Assembly (NCBI GenBank): GCA_028564925.1
Contig: CM053028.1
Span: forward strand, 623,183,266-623,247,265
DNA from: Lithobates sylvaticus
Lineage: Eukaryota > Chordata > Amphibia > Anura > Ranidae
Length of the DNA stretch: 64,000 bases
Direction: 5' to 3'
The notes below the pieces were generated by a model. It was given only the letters and a program-made list of their open reading frames with translations, searched no databases and was not told the origin of the DNA. Position 1 is the stretch's first letter; each line of letters opens with the position of its first letter. A program made the position numbers and the translations under genes. Below are positions 20,231 to 33,445 of this stretch, in pieces.

Positions 20231-21597
20231 AATTCATTTTTGGGTAACCTGTACTGTTAGTTATGTTCTACTGTACATCCTAATAAATATTATTGGAGCT
20301 TCTCCTTTTTTTTATTTAAGACCTCAGAACAATGGCGGGTTCATATGTTTGGGCTCAAAAAATTGGTCAGGTTAAACTTGAGGGAAATGAGATTCAACTT
20401 TGGCCCTTAGCATTTGGTTTAAGGAGGCCATACATGTATCAAAATGTAGCCGGTTCAGCAGGGACTGGCCAAATTTCGATCCATGTATGGGCATGGCTGG
20501 TTGTACATAAGTCGATTTACCATACAACCACCCCCAAAGAAGAGAGCCTTACAGCCATCAAAAACATCTAGTTCAGCCATTCTTAACCAGAGTTCTGTTA
20601 AATGCATGATCCCATGACACCATTGACCTAAATTGATCATGTCCATATATGGCCAATGACATCATCCGGGAGACCCTGCCCTTTTGTTTATTGTAACTGT
20701 CATCTGATAGACCTGTCATTCAGTGGGAGGGAAGTGACTGAAACGTGTGGCAGCAGTGAGCAGATTTTTTTCTTGATTGGGGTAAGCGGGTATCATGAAT
20801 GATCTACATCTACAGATTGTGCATCTACATTGCTGTCTTTTATGACACTTAATTTTTTTTTTTAAATGAATCAGGATACTCCTACATATGGGGGGGGGGG
20901 CAGCATCTGTGTGTGTGTTCCAGATTCCGATACACCCACTCCCCCTCCCTCCTGCAGAACCTCACAACGAACGGGCTAGTGTTGGGGTGAAGAGGCCCTC
21001 GTCCTCATCAACACAAGGTGCTTTGCCAGAGGGGTCCATTCATGTTGAAGGCATGTGGTTTGGTATGATGAAGTGGCAAGGGTGGCACACACTCATCCTC
21101 ACCTTTCACAGCCTACCAGGCTACAAGCTCAGATAATGGTCTGGTGTGGATTTTTGAGGGGGGGTCTCACCAAATTTTTCCCCATCAAACTAGACCTGAA
21201 AGACCTGGTACAAAATATGAGGGTAACCCTAATAGTTAATTATGGACTCTTTAAACAAATGGCTGTCATTCTTTTTAATTTCACTTCTGCAGTGGAGGCC
21301 TTTCCTCTTTATGGGGGGATCCTACCCTGTGGTAGAGCTACCAAGGTTCAGCCTAATCAATGATCCCTGACTGACAGTTAAAAGATCGGAGTCCAGCACC
21401 TCACATCCACCTTGTCTTGGACCCCCCCATAAATATGGCCTTACTCAACACAGACACTAGGCACCCAACCTAAAGCTGGTTTAAGACCCACAAAGATACA
21501 CACTAGCAACTGCCAGTGATGTATGCAGCTACTATTTTAGTGGTGGTATGTATACCAAAATTGGGAGTCCATCAAAACAACAGCAGAGCTTTTTATT
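20231..21597. other. Non-genic stretch
   Basis: No zinc-finger, exon or element termini recognised. The open frames at 20332, 20888 and 21055 lack recognisable motifs. Confidence 0.5.
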
Positions 21598-22430
21598 TTT
21601 TATTATACAGGATTTATATAGCGCCAACAATTTGCGCAACGCTTTGCAACATTAGGGCAGACAGTACAGTTACAAAACGATTCAATGCAGGAGGAATCAG
21701 AGGGCCCTGCTCATTAGAGCTTACAATCTAAGAGGGAGGGTCAAGTGATACAAACTAATAACTGTGGGGAATCAGCTGATTAAGAAAATAAAAGAACAGT
21801 TGTTAGGTGGTGGCAGGATAGGCTTCTCTGAAGAGAAAAGTTTTCAGGGATCGCCTAAAAGTGAATAGAGTTGGAGATAGGCAAATTGGAATAGGGAATT
21901 CCAAAGGATGGGAGAGGCTCGGGAGAAGTCCTGGAGGTGAGTATGGGAGGAGGTGACAAGGGAGCTAGAGAGCAGGAGGTCTTGGGAGGAACGGAGGGGA
22001 CGATTTGGATGGTATTTTGAGACTAGGTTAGTGATGTAGCTGGGAGCCGAGTTGTGGATGGCTTTGTAAGTTATTGTTAGTATTTTGAATTTAATTTATT
22101 AGGTGAGTGGAAGCCAATGGAGGGATTGGCAGAGAGGGGTAGCAGGTGCTCAGCGGTTTGTAAGATGAATGAGGCTGGCAGCAGCATTCATGATGGACTG
22201 AAGGGGGGATAACCTATTTAAAGGTAAGCCAATGAGGAGGGAGTTGCAGTAGTCGAGGTGAGAGATAACCAGGGAGTGAATCAGGAGCTTTGTGGTTTTA
22301 TTGGTTAGGAAGGGACATATTTTAGAGATGTTTCGGAGTTTGAGGTGGCAAGCCTTGGAAAGTGATTGGATGTGGGGTCGAAAGGAGAGTTCAGAGTCCA
22401 GAGATAAGAACATTTGAGATAAAGTCTAGC
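21598..22430 (-). mobile_element. LINE fragment (3' end), minus strand
   Basis: The minus frame 22150-22413 reads LSFRPHIQSLSKACHLKLRN, then HLDYCNSLLIGLP and LSPLQSIMNAAASLI, which matches the C-terminal region of LINE reverse transcriptases (Rex1/L2/CR1-like). It is followed toward 21598 by a non-coding tail (TTATATAGCGCCAACAATTT). It is 5' truncated, with only the end of the RT region present. Confidence 0.72.
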
Positions 22431-23704
22431 GGGCAAATTGATGTTATCCAAATAAAGTAATTTTTTATTGGCTACATACAAAGTAAATATTCATACGGAA
22501 ATCAAATAAATAAATCAGACATAGACCTTTTGTCATCTACGGTGGTTTACTGGTGCATTTTATAGGTTTAAAAAATAGTAACTGGTTTGTTTTTGTGATT
22601 ATAAAAAGGTAAAGGAATCTGCGCTCAGTAGGTCTCAATAAGGGCAGCTGAACACTATAACCCAGATACCGGGCAAAAAATTGTGATGAAGGAAAAAAGT
22701 GCAGCGCTCAAATACAAAATCAGATGATTGCTCAGTATATAGTACAAACAAGTAAATATAGTGAAAAATATTAATAAAAATATTAATGATATGTGATCAG
22801 ATCATACATTCAGAAACACTATACCATAAAGAATGAGTGAAAGAAGCATGTGTTTGGTGAAAAAAAATAAGTTTGAATGATTAGTACAAACACAGAAAAT
22901 TAGTGCATATAATGTCCAAATAAATGTCCATAAATGTATAAACCATAAAAACGTGATCAAAAGCATACAAGCTTCAAAAAGTGAAAAAAAACATTAGATG
23001 TGCGTTTTGAAAGTGATGCAACTTCATGGATTGTAGCATTCGATTTGTCCACGCTGATCCCATCATCTCTATATAATAATGAAAAATGGAGGCTTACCAG
23101 AACCCTGGTCAGTTAAAGCGAATCAGGTCAGGTCACAAATCGATCCGGGGATATCCAGGTTGCCGAACTCTCTGTATCAGAAATCTCCTGCTGCCAGGGA
23201 CTTAGCGGTTGTTTCACGGCAGGTGTCCCAAAGTATCACCAAAAAAACTGTAAAAAAGCTCCAAATCGTGTGATACGTTTAAAACAAGGTTGCTTTATTA
23301 CAACTCCAACGAGCAAAGGAACAAACTAAGAAACAGTCTTGAAAAGACCAGCAATGTATCAGAAACGCCAGCAGTATATTAGAAACCGCCAGGCGGCTAG
23401 CAAAGAAAAAAACTCTAAGTATGAGTTTTAAAACGCGATCGCGCATGCGCAAGTTTTGTGGGCGTGGTTTTTGTGATTACTTGCAACACTCGTACAAAAG
23501 AGCATTTTTCCTATGAAATGAATACAAACCAATGTAGGACCTGAATGCTGCAGATAATAAAGTTTACCATGAAACAACACCACCACATTTTCCTTGCTTT
23601 TTGACTTTGTTGATGTTTCAGCTAGAGTCCTTTAACTGTGTAATTACTGGCTATTGGAAAATGTAAACTTTAGTGGCTCCCCAATTTGTGTGCTGATTCA
23701 ATTT
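22431..23704. other. Non-genic stretch
   Basis: AT-rich DNA with old repeat fragments (AAGTGCAGCGCTCAAATAC near 22695). No gene seen. Confidence 0.45.
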
Positions 23705-24776
23705 TGTCATGAAGGCTCCATCCATGGCCGGCGACCTGGTGATCCTGCCAGTAATCGGCGCCTCAGCATCCCTGGTTCCCGTTCTCGGTTGCCATTGCGC
23801 ATGCGCGAGCGCGCGCGTGCACGCGCGCGCCCGCAGACGGGGGCGAGCGTGCGCGGACGGGTGCGCGCCTCCATTGGCGCCAATGAGGCTATTTAAACCC
23901 TTCTGTCACTGACGGTCCCCGCTGTCTGCTCTACAACGTTCTGTGCTTGAAACCTGATCTGAAGTCTGTTTACCTGTATCTGTCCCGGCTATGCTTGACC
24001 ATCCGCTCTGTCCCTGTGTATCGACCTTGGCTTGTCTGTGACCATCCTCTTGTCTTCTCCACCTGTACTGTGCTGCCAGCCTGATACCTGACCCGGCCGT
24101 TTGACCACTCCAGTCTGCATACAGATCCAAGTCTGCCTGTTGTTCCAGCCTGCACACAGATCCAGCTTACCTGTTGTTCCAGTCTGCATACAGATCCAAG
24201 TCTGCCTGTTGTTCCAGCCTGCACACAGATCCAGCTTACCTGTTGTTCCAGTCTGCATACAGATCCAAGTCTGCCTGTTGTTCCAGCCTGCACACAGATC
24301 CAGCTTACCTGTTGTTCCAGTCTGCATACAGATCCAGTCTGCCTGTTGTTCCAGCCTGCACACAGATCCAGCTTACCTGTTGTTCCAGTCTGCATACAGA
24401 TCCAAGTCTGCCTGTTGTTCCAGCCTGCACACAGATCCAGCTTACCTGTTGTTCCAGTCTGCACACAGATCCAGCTTACCTGTTGTTCCAGCCTGCACAC
24501 AGATCCAGCTTACCTGTTGTTCCAGTCTGCATACAGATCCAAGTCTGCCTGTTGTTCCAGTCTGCCTACAGAACCTGCTTACCTGCAGAGACCTACATAC
24601 CTCACCCGCTGAGCTGATCCAGGAAGCTCTTGTACCGGTCTTACCATTCCTGCCAGGCACCTGTGCCCCTCCTGACTCCTGGTCCTACTGTCCCATCATC
24701 AGGGGACCGGCGAGCCGGAGCCGCAAGGGAGGCCCTTCTCTGCTAACCAGACTCACCACTACCAGGGGGCGTGACA
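23705..24776 (+). repeat. 5' LTR with internal minisatellite
   Basis: Starts TGTCATGAAGGCTCC and ends GGGGCGTGACA. It has a CpG-rich block (GCGCATGCGCGAGCGCGCGC), a TATA-like TATTTAAA near 23890, and from about 24105 to 24570 a tandem array of about a dozen ~35 bp units (CTGTTGTTCCAGTCTGCATA). Long open frames across the array are repeat artefacts. Confidence 0.92.
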
Positions 24777-24789
24777 GTAGCAGACAGCC

Positions 24790-26412
24790 ATGTCTGAGTC
24801 TGAGCAGGGGGCCTCTCCTATGGAAGGACTGTGCCAACACCTGGCGGGACTGACCGAGGCGGTAAAGAATCTCCAGCAGGGATACACCCGGTTGGAAGAA
24901 CGGGTGCTGGCCCTACCACCAACAGCCCCACCCGGGGGAAATCCAGGTCCGTCGGTGGTAATGCTCCCTCCAGAGCCCCGGGTACCAATCCCTGAGAGAT
25001 TCTTGGGTGCCCGCAACCTCTTTCGGGACTTCCGTAATTCCTGTGAACTGTTCTTTGCACTACAGCCACGTACTTTCTCCCTGGAAGCCACCAAGGTGGG
25101 CTTCGTGATTTCCCTACTTTCCGGAGACCCGCGAACCTGGGCCCACCGCCTCCTAGAGCAGAAGGACCCCGCATTGGCCGGTCTTACTTCATTCTTTGAT
25201 ACCATGGCTCAACTCTATGAAGATCCCCAACTTTCCGCAACCGCAGAGACCACTCTGCGCACCCTCCAGCAGGGGCGAAGGCCCGTGGAAGATTATGTCG
25301 CGGACTTTAGGCGCTGGGGTGCGGATACCCAGTGGAACGACGCGGCTCTGCGTCACCAGTTCCGCCTAGGACTTTCTGAGGCACTAAAGGACGAGCTGGC
25401 AAGAGTTGGGGTGCCCCAGACCCTGGACACTCTGATCAATCTGGTCATTCAGATTGACCGACGACTCAGGGAACGCAGGACGGAACGTGCATCCGGTTTC
25501 TCTCGTCCTACCTGGATGCTCCCCAAAGCCCCAAGTCACCTGCAGACCGGCTCGGCCCATCGGCCTGCACCTCTTCCTGATTCCTCAGAGCCCATGCAGC
25601 TGGGGCTCTTGAGGCCCTCTCTAACCTCAGAGGAACGTCAACATCGTCGGGTCAACAACTTGTGCCTCTACTGCGGTGAGCCCGGGCACTACGTAAGGAA
25701 CTGTCCGGCCAAGGCTCGTAAGTGCCCTCTCATGCCTGCTAGCTCTATGGACTCCTCAACCCAGGTCTCCTCTCACCTTGCCCTCTCTGTCTCGTTGCAG
25801 CTTCTGGGAAGAACCCTCCAGGTACCCGCCATTATTGATTCCGGGGCATGCAGCTGCTTCATGGACTCGTCATTTGCTGCCCAACACCGGATTCCCCTCC
25901 AGTCTAAGGCCCAGGGACTGTCGGTTTACTTGGCGGATGGCTCCTCCATCCGTTCGGGCCCGGTTACGCAAGAGACCACCCCACTGCCCATGACCATCTC
26001 GGGCAACCACCAGGAACTTCTTTGTATGGACATTATCTCCTCTCCATTATCCCCTATAATCCTGGGCATGCCGTGGCTGAAGGCCCACAACCCAGTTATC
26101 GACTGGGCCACTGGGATGGTCTCCTTCTCCTCGCTATATTGTCAGATGTCTTGCAGACCCTCTAATTTCTCCCAGTTGGCTACTCTGCTAAGTGTGGACT
26201 CCGAGGTGGACCTCCGTCAGGCTATTCCCCAAGCCTACCACGAATACCTGGATGTCTTCAGTAAACAGGCAGCAGAGGTGCTCCCACCTCATAGGGCTTA
26301 TGATTGCCCCATCAAGCTTTTTCCTGGAGCGGAGATTCCCTTTGGAAGGGTCTTCCCCCTGACAGAGGTGGAACAAGGCAAGTTAAAGGAATACATTGAG
26401 GAAAACCTCTGA
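24790..26412 (+). mobile_element. Gag and protease part of the Ty3 element
   Basis: N-terminal helical Gag with a capsid region (FRDFRNSCELFFALQ), then a zinc knuckle LCLYCGEPGHYVRNCP (CX2CX4HX4C), then an aspartic protease region with IIDSGACSCFMDSS (DSG active site). Starts only 13 bases after the LTR, which leaves little room for a tRNA primer site; the sushi/Tf1 group is known for self-priming, which would fit. Confidence 0.88.
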
Positions 26413-26463
26413 AAGGGCTTCATCCGTCCATCTACCTCTCCTGCGGGTGCGGGCATATTCTTC

Positions 26464-29289
26464 GTGGAGAAGAAAGACCACACCCTTCGGCCCTGTGTGG
26501 ACTATAGAGAGCTGAACAACATAACGGTTAAGAACCGTTATCCTCTCCCATTGGTCCCTGAACTATTCCAGAGGCTTGGCACGGCCACCATCTTCACGAA
26601 ACTTGACCTTCGGGGGGCCTACAACCTGGTTCGAATTAAAGATGGGGATGAGTGGAAGACGGCCTTTCGGACACGTTATGGGCATTACGAATATCTCGTG
26701 ATGCCCTTCGGCCTATGCAATGCCCCCGCAACTTTTCAATACTTCATTAACGATGTACTTCGGGACTTCCTGGACTTGTTTGCCGTGGTATACCTGGACG
26801 ATATCTTAATCTTCTCCTCCTCTCTAGAATCTCACCGCAGACATGTCAAGGAGGTCCTGGGACGGCTCCGTATCCACGGTCTGTATGCTAAGGCAGAGAA
26901 ATGCCAGTTTGAACAGGAGAGTATTCCCTTCCTTGGGCTGATCATTTCAAGTACAGGCATCAAGATGGATCCCCAGAAGATCTCTGCCATCTTGGAATGG
27001 CCCACTCCGGCAGACAAAAAGGGCATCCAACGGTTTATTGGCTTCGCCAATTTTTACCGTAAGTTTATCAGAGGGTTTTCCGCCATTGTGGCACCCATCA
27101 CCCAGCTGACCAAGCAAGGGACCCGGTTTCGGTGGTCTTCCGAGGCCCAGGAGGCCTTTGATGCCCTTAAGACTCTGTTTACCTCGGCACCCATCCTCAG
27201 GCAACCGGACTCCTCTCTACCCTTTACCCTGGAAGTTGATGCCTCCGAAATCGCGGTGGGAGCTATCCTATCCCAGAGGCAGGGGGACAAGTCCCTGCTA
27301 CACCCAGTCGCCTTCTTCTCCCGCAAACTGTCCTCGGCCGAGAGGAACTATGATGTGGGCGACCGGGAACTACTGGCGATCAAGGCTGCCCTGGAGGAAT
27401 GGCGATACCTCCTGGAGGGGGCCTCTCACCCCATTTTAATATTTACCGACCACAAGAATCTGGAATATTTAAAGTCAGCAAAAAGATTGAAACCCAGACA
27501 AGCCAGATGGGCACTTTTCTTTTCTCGTTTCACCTTCCATGTGACATATCGGCCCGGATCCAAGAATGTCAAACCAGACGCCCTGTCCAGGATGTACCAC
27601 AAGCACCAGGAAGAAACCTCCCCTGACACTATTCTGGCCCCTGGAAACTTCCTCCTCCTTCAAGAGGACTTACTGTCCCGATTCAAACGTGCCTCAGCAG
27701 GGCAAAGGCCCACTTCTGAAACCCAGCTACAGGAGAAGGATGGCCTACTCTGGTACGGGGACAAGATCTACACCCCAGAACAACTCCGGGTAACAGCTAT
27801 GGAGCTATGCCATGACCACGCTTTGGCTGGTCACTTCGGTGTCGCTAAGACCACCGACTTGGTACAGCGTACCTTCTGGTGGCCTCAACTGCGGGCCGAC
27901 TGTAAGAAATTTGTGGACACTTGCCCTACCTGCACCCGGAACAAGAATCCCAAGACCAGGGCCTGGGGTCTCCTTAAGCCTCTGTCTGTCCCAGATCGTC
28001 CCTGGAGGATGATCTCCTTAGATTTCATCGTGGAGTTACCCCCAGCAGAGGGCCACACGACGATCTTCGTGATCGTCGATCGCCTATCCAAAATGGCTCA
28101 CTTTATCCCTATGAAGGGCACCCCCTCAGCTCCAGAGACGGCACGGGTCTTTATCAGGGAAATTGTCCGCCTTCATGGGGTCCCGGCTAACATCGTCTTG
28201 GACCGAGGGGTGCAATTCACCTCTCGATTCTGGAGGTCCCTGTGCCAGTCCTTGGATATTGAACTCGCTCTCTCATCTGCCTACCACCCTCAGTCTAATG
28301 GGCAGACGGAGCGGACCAATCAGACCCTAGAGCAGTACCTGCGCTGTTTCTCCTCCTTTGCCCAAGATGACTGGATTTCCCTTCTGCCCCTGGCCGAGTT
28401 CGCGTATAACAACGCCACCCACTCCGCCACCAAACAGACCCCCTTTTTCGCTAACTATGGGTATCACCCGGCATTCCTGCCTAACTCGCTTCCTGACTGC
28501 ACTGTGCCAGCAGTCCAAGAACGGATCCAGTTCTTTTCCACCAACAACCAACTTCTCCAAGAAACCATGACCAGGACCCAGGAGTACAACAAAACCGTGT
28601 TTGACAAAAAGAGACGGGGGGAACTGGTGCTTGTCCCGGGCGAAACCGTATGGCTATCTACCTCCAACTTAAAATTGGCTTGCCCTTCACGGAAACTGGG
28701 CCCCAAGTTCTTGGGCCCCTTCCCAGTCAAGAGGAGAATCAACGAGGTGGCTTATGAATTAGAACTTCCGGATTCTCTGAAGATTCACCCGGTGTTCCAT
28801 GTGTCCTTGCTGAAACCCTCGGTCAGTAACCCTTTCCCCAACCGGAGGGCCATCCCTCCTGACCCAGTCATGGTGGACGGGGAAGAGGAGTTCGAGGTGG
28901 AAGCCATCCTTAACGTCAGAAGAAGGCAGAACCAAAACCAGTTTCTAATCAAGTGGAAGGGGTACGGCCCCGAGGAAAACTCTTGGGAGCCCGAGGAGAA
29001 CATCCACGCTAAGAGTCTAGTTCAGTCCTTTAAGAGAGCCCATCCTGAGAAATTTGCCCCGAGGGGCATCCGGAGGCTGCCCCTTAGGGGGGGGCAATGT
29101 CATGAAGGCTCCATCCGTGGCCGGCGACCTGGTGATCCTGCCAGTAATCGGCGCCTCAGCATCCCTGGTTCCCGTTCTCGGTTGCCATTGCGCATGCGCG
29201 AGCGCGCGCGTGCACGCGCGCGCCCGCAGACGGGGGCGAGCGTGCGCGGACGGGTGCGCGCCTCCATTGGCGCCAATGAGGCTATTTAA
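26464..29289 (+). mobile_element. RT - RNase H - integrase - chromodomain part of the Ty3 element
   Basis: RT: KLDLRGAYNLVRI and VVYLDDILIFSSS (YLDD catalytic motif). RNase H: TLEVDASEIAVGAIL. Integrase: zinc-binding HHCC region near 27820-27930 (CPTCTRNK) and a core with SLDFIVELPP and AYHPQSNGQTER. Chromodomain: EFEVEAILNVRRRQNQN, then FLIKWKGYGPEENSWEP, expected to bind methylated histone and steer integration. A purine-rich tract (GGGGGGGG region near 29090) precedes the 3' LTR; the frame's tail overlaps that LTR. Confidence 0.92.
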
Positions 29290-30141
29290 ACCCTTCTGTC
29301 ACTGACGGTCCCCGCTGTCTGCTCTACAACGTTCTGTGCTTGAAACCTGATCTGAAGTCTGTTTACCTGTATCTGACCCGGCTATCCTTGACCATCCGCT
29401 CTGTCCCTGTGTATCGACCTTGGCTTGTCTGTGACCATCCTCTTGTCTTCTCCACCTGTACTGTGCTGCCAGCCTGATACCTGACCCGGCCTGTTTGACC
29501 ACTCCAGTCTGCATACAGATCCAAGTCTGCCTGTTGTTCCAGCCTGCACACAGCCTGTTGTTCCAGTCTGCATACAGATCCAGTTAGCCTGTTGTTCCAG
29601 TCTGCATACAGATCCAAGTCTGCCTGTTGTTCCAGCCTGCACACAGATCCACCTTACCTGTTGTTCCAGTCTGCATACAGATCCAAGCTTGCCTGTTGTT
29701 CCAGCCTGCACACAGATCCAGCTTACCTGTTGTTCCAGTCTGCACACAGATCCAGCTTACCTGTTGTTACAGCCTGCACACAGATCCAGTCTGCATACAG
29801 ATCCAAGTCTGCCTGTTGTTCCAGCCTGCACACAGATCCAGCTTACCTGTTGTTACAGTCTGCACACAGATCCAGCTTACCTGTTGTTCCAGTCTGCATA
29901 CAGATCCAAGTCTGCCTGTTGTTCCAGTCTGCCTACAGAACCTGCTTACCTGCAGAGACCTACATACCTCACCCGCTGAGCTGATCCAGGAAGCTCTTGT
30001 ACCGGTCTTACCATTCCTGCCAGGCACCTGTGCCCCTCCTGACTCCTGGTCCTACTGTCCCATCATCAGGGGACCGGCGAGCGGGAGCCGCAAGGGAGGC
30101 CCTTCTCTGCTAACCAGACTCACCACTACCAGGGGGCGTGA
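29098..30141 (+). repeat. 3' LTR
   Basis: Starts TGTCATGAAGGCTCC and ends at GGGGGCGTGA. Nearly identical to the 5' LTR outside the ~35 bp array, which has a different unit order and number. Confidence 0.92.
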
Positions 30142-31134
30142 ATGGATGTCACCTTTAGGGTTTTTCCTGCAGCCTGCAAATTGGAGTTTAATGGACCTAC
30201 TTGACCAAGCCCCATGGGCGGGGGGAAACATGTTAAACTGCGTGGCCTGGATGGAGTCTGGGCTGAGGCTACTTTTACTACACCTGCTGGGTTTTGCTGG
30301 ATGTGTGGCACCTGTGAGTTCCCTTTTCTTACACTTGGAGCTTAATGGACCCATGTTAGGTCATTGGGCAGGCAGATGTAAACAGACATGCACCCGTTTA
30401 CATCCTTTTACCTCCGATCCATTTTGTGTAGATAAAAAAAAAAAAAAAAAGACCCAAACCTTTTCCATTTTTTTTTTTGAGACCTAGAAGGGTTCGGAGG
30501 TAATCAGATGCATGGCCATCTGCCCACCCATAGGTTGACAATGAGCATCCGTTTAGATTTACCCGGAAAAAAAACAGGTTTATCTGATCAAACTGCTCAT
30601 GTGAAAGGACCCAACATGACTGATGGAAAGTAAAAGGCTGTAAACGGATGAATGTCTATTTACATTTACCTGCTGATAGACCTAAGGTGGGCCTTTTAAG
30701 CTTAAAGACTTAGTGCCCACCCGCCTGCAATGTACTATGGATGGGCGGCTGCTGTGGGCAAAGCGGCGTTAGATATTAGCACATTATGTTAAACTTACTT
30801 TAAAACAAGGCCCTTCCAGCGCTGACCTGCCACCGCTGCAGGTGCTCCCATCTTCACCTGTCTTCCTTCCGGGTTCACGGATTCTGGCTGTGTGACTGAC
30901 TGGAGCCAAGCTGGAGTCGTAGTTTACGGCAAAGGGCTCTGAAGGAACGACCTGGGTGGCTGTTCCTTCAGAGCGCATGCACCAGTGATGTACAGTAAAT
31001 ATTTATACTGCCTATAGGTAAGCCTTACTATAGGCTTACTGATAGGTAAAAGTCAGAGATAGGAGTTTACTCCCACTTGAAGAATTTTTTTTTATTTTTC
31101 TGAATTTTTTTATAGCAGAAAGTAAAAAATTGTG
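30142..31134. other. Non-genic stretch
   Basis: Old repeat fragments: GTAAACAGACATGCACCCGTTTAC around 30380 and an A run near 30430. No gene seen. Confidence 0.45.
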
Positions 31135-31735
31135 TGTAGTGATCTAATCTAATCGTCGTTCCTCGTAGATGGTATATGGTTATTAAAAGTATTGTCCGCA
31201 GCAAAACCCGATTCTCCCAGAGAGAGATTTTATTGACTTCCAAAACAGAACATTCTTACAGACGACAAAATCCAACAGAGTTCATGACAACGAATATTTC
31301 CTCTTGTACCTATGCCTTCTTCTCTCAGACCATCTTTCTCTAGACTAGCTGACAACCTGCCTGTCTTCTCATATACTGATCTGACACTGGGGGGGGGGGG
31401 GGTCAACCAAATGTTTACCATGAATACCCCCCTCAATTCTAATTACCATCAGTAAATACTAGGTTAAAAGGCTATTCCTCACACACACAACTTGCATAAG
31501 ATTTACACATCAAAGGGTAACAGATAACATTGTCAACTTATATCTTAAGTTGACAATGTGACAGGAGACAACCCCACGCTGTGAATAGTTGTAATTATAC
31601 AGCTGCCCCAATTTACATTCTTGCATATTCCCCCTTTGACATGTGTGAATACTGATTAGATTAAGATAATAACAGCTACCAAAGTGGCATGCCTAGAATA
31701 AACTTGTCTTTAGAATGCCTAAATAAAAACACTAC

Positions 31736-31779
<44 letters not shown>

Positions 31780-31817
31780 GTATACATATATATATATATT
31801 AGATATAATATACTACA
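31135..31817 (-). repeat. LTR of the array (left)
   Basis: About 680 bp, from TGTAGTGATCTAAT to ATATACTACA, including a (TA)n microsatellite near 31740-31800. It holds a G run near 31390. Confidence 0.75.
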
Positions 31818-33445
31818 TATACCCCCACTTGGGTCGTTCTAACTACTAGAACTGACCCATAAATCAAGCAACAAACATAGCATTACCGACTTGAGGTATT
31901 GGATGCTTCACAATGGCTCATATGAAATATAAAGTTGAAACTGGTTACATCTCTCTTCACCAGCCTCTAAAATATCCCCATGAAACAGTCATTAGATAAT
32001 ATAGCTTTAGACCATGACTGGAAAAGGATTCGGTAAACATCCTTATTATATCACATCAAGATCTTGAATATTGCACAAAAACGAGCTGATGTCACAGTTC
32101 ATTCTTCAATTTTCAACTTCAACTTCATCACATCTCTCATTGAAAGTAGACTTGGTGTGCTTGGTGTGCTGGGAGCTCCGATCCACATAAATCCAGGATT
32201 CCTCTCCAGGCTCAAGGTTTTCATTTTCTTAAAGATGCTTTTGCACAAACACCAGCAAATCCCGAAATTCTACTTCCATCTTTATAGTAAGAAGAACCAT
32301 CCATGTACCAGCTCTCACTTTCAAGTTCAAAAGGTTTGGATACGGCTGAAAAAAACTGCTATTGCTGTACTTTGTAATTTGCTGTAGGCCGACTCCTCAT
32401 TTCCATCCTTAATAGAGCAGTTACTTGAATCATTCAGTCCATAATTCCACCTGAATGGTATACCAATCTATATACCAATCTATAATCCATATATCCATAT
32501 AATCCATATATAATCCCCCACTTTCAGATAGAATCAGCTTGACATCAGCGTTTATCAGATCTTCTATCCAGACAAAGCAGCAGTGGAAAATCTTGCCAGT
32601 AAAGTTAGGTTTTTTTCATCCATATGTCAATAATATTAATGACTGATTCAACAAAGTTTCAAATCATGACTGGAGTGATGAATTTCACTCACCCCTCTTA
32701 TAAATTTAGGAAAACCACCCAACATACTATAATTTATGCTATGCCAAGCCATTGTGCAGCATCTCACCTTAGATGTCAAATATATTGATCAATATGCAAT
32801 ATGTAATATGCAACATGTAATGTAACATGAAAAATTATTTTAGGTTTAAATGTTTCGCTCTGGTTTTAAGATAAAGTTCAAGAAATAAAACATAATAAAA
32901 AAAAAAAAAAAAAAAAAAATAAAAATGGAAAAGGGTGAAAAATAAAAAAAAAAAAAAATAGGGCTTGATGAATAAAAATGGGAAAGGGTGAAAAAAAAAA
33001 AAAAATAAAATATAGGGAAAAGTCCATTGTCCAAGTCAAAAAAAAAAAAAAAAGTCAATTGCTTGATGAATATTGAGAGAGTCCATGATATTGTTTATTC
33101 AGTGTTTCTCCCCCACTAGCCAGAAATTTCAGCTTGCAGTTCACATGCTATGCAGATGCAGTATCTTCAATATATCTGAAAGACAAAAAAAACTCTCCAA
33201 CAAAACTAATTAGCAAGATCCTTAAACATTCTTTGAAGTTAAAACAAAGGACTATTTACACATCCCCAGGTTGAAACTAAACCACCCCCACTGTTAGAGA
33301 AATGTCACTTGTATTCAAAAACAGATCTGGATAATGTAATCTGTTTAGCTGTCCCAGCAATGTGTAATGTTCCATTTTCATTTTATCGTACTCAATCTTT
33401 AGGTGGTCATATTTCTGTTTTAACTGAGAAAATGGTATCCAAGCC

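Larger units (their letters stand above)
23705..30141 (+). mobile_element. Ty3/gypsy chromodomain LTR retrotransposon (sushi-like)
   Basis: Two direct repeats of about 1.05 kb flank a coding interior with Gag, protease, RT, RNase H, integrase and a C-terminal chromodomain, the order of chromoviruses. The Gag zinc knuckle and protease resemble the sushi-ichi lineage known from fish and amphibians. The element looks almost whole with about one break in its coding region. The LTRs agree closely over their unique parts (a handful of differences in the first ~300 bp), so the insertion seems young. No clear target duplication was seen. Confidence 0.92.

Noticed and set aside
24101-24853. Long plus-strand frame across the 5' LTR
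   Set aside because: It is the ~35 bp LTR array read in frame; the matching frame in the 3' LTR behaves the same.
32846-33058. Phe/Tyr-rich minus-strand frames (also 36881-37155)
   Set aside because: Low-complexity A-rich DNA within the LTR array.
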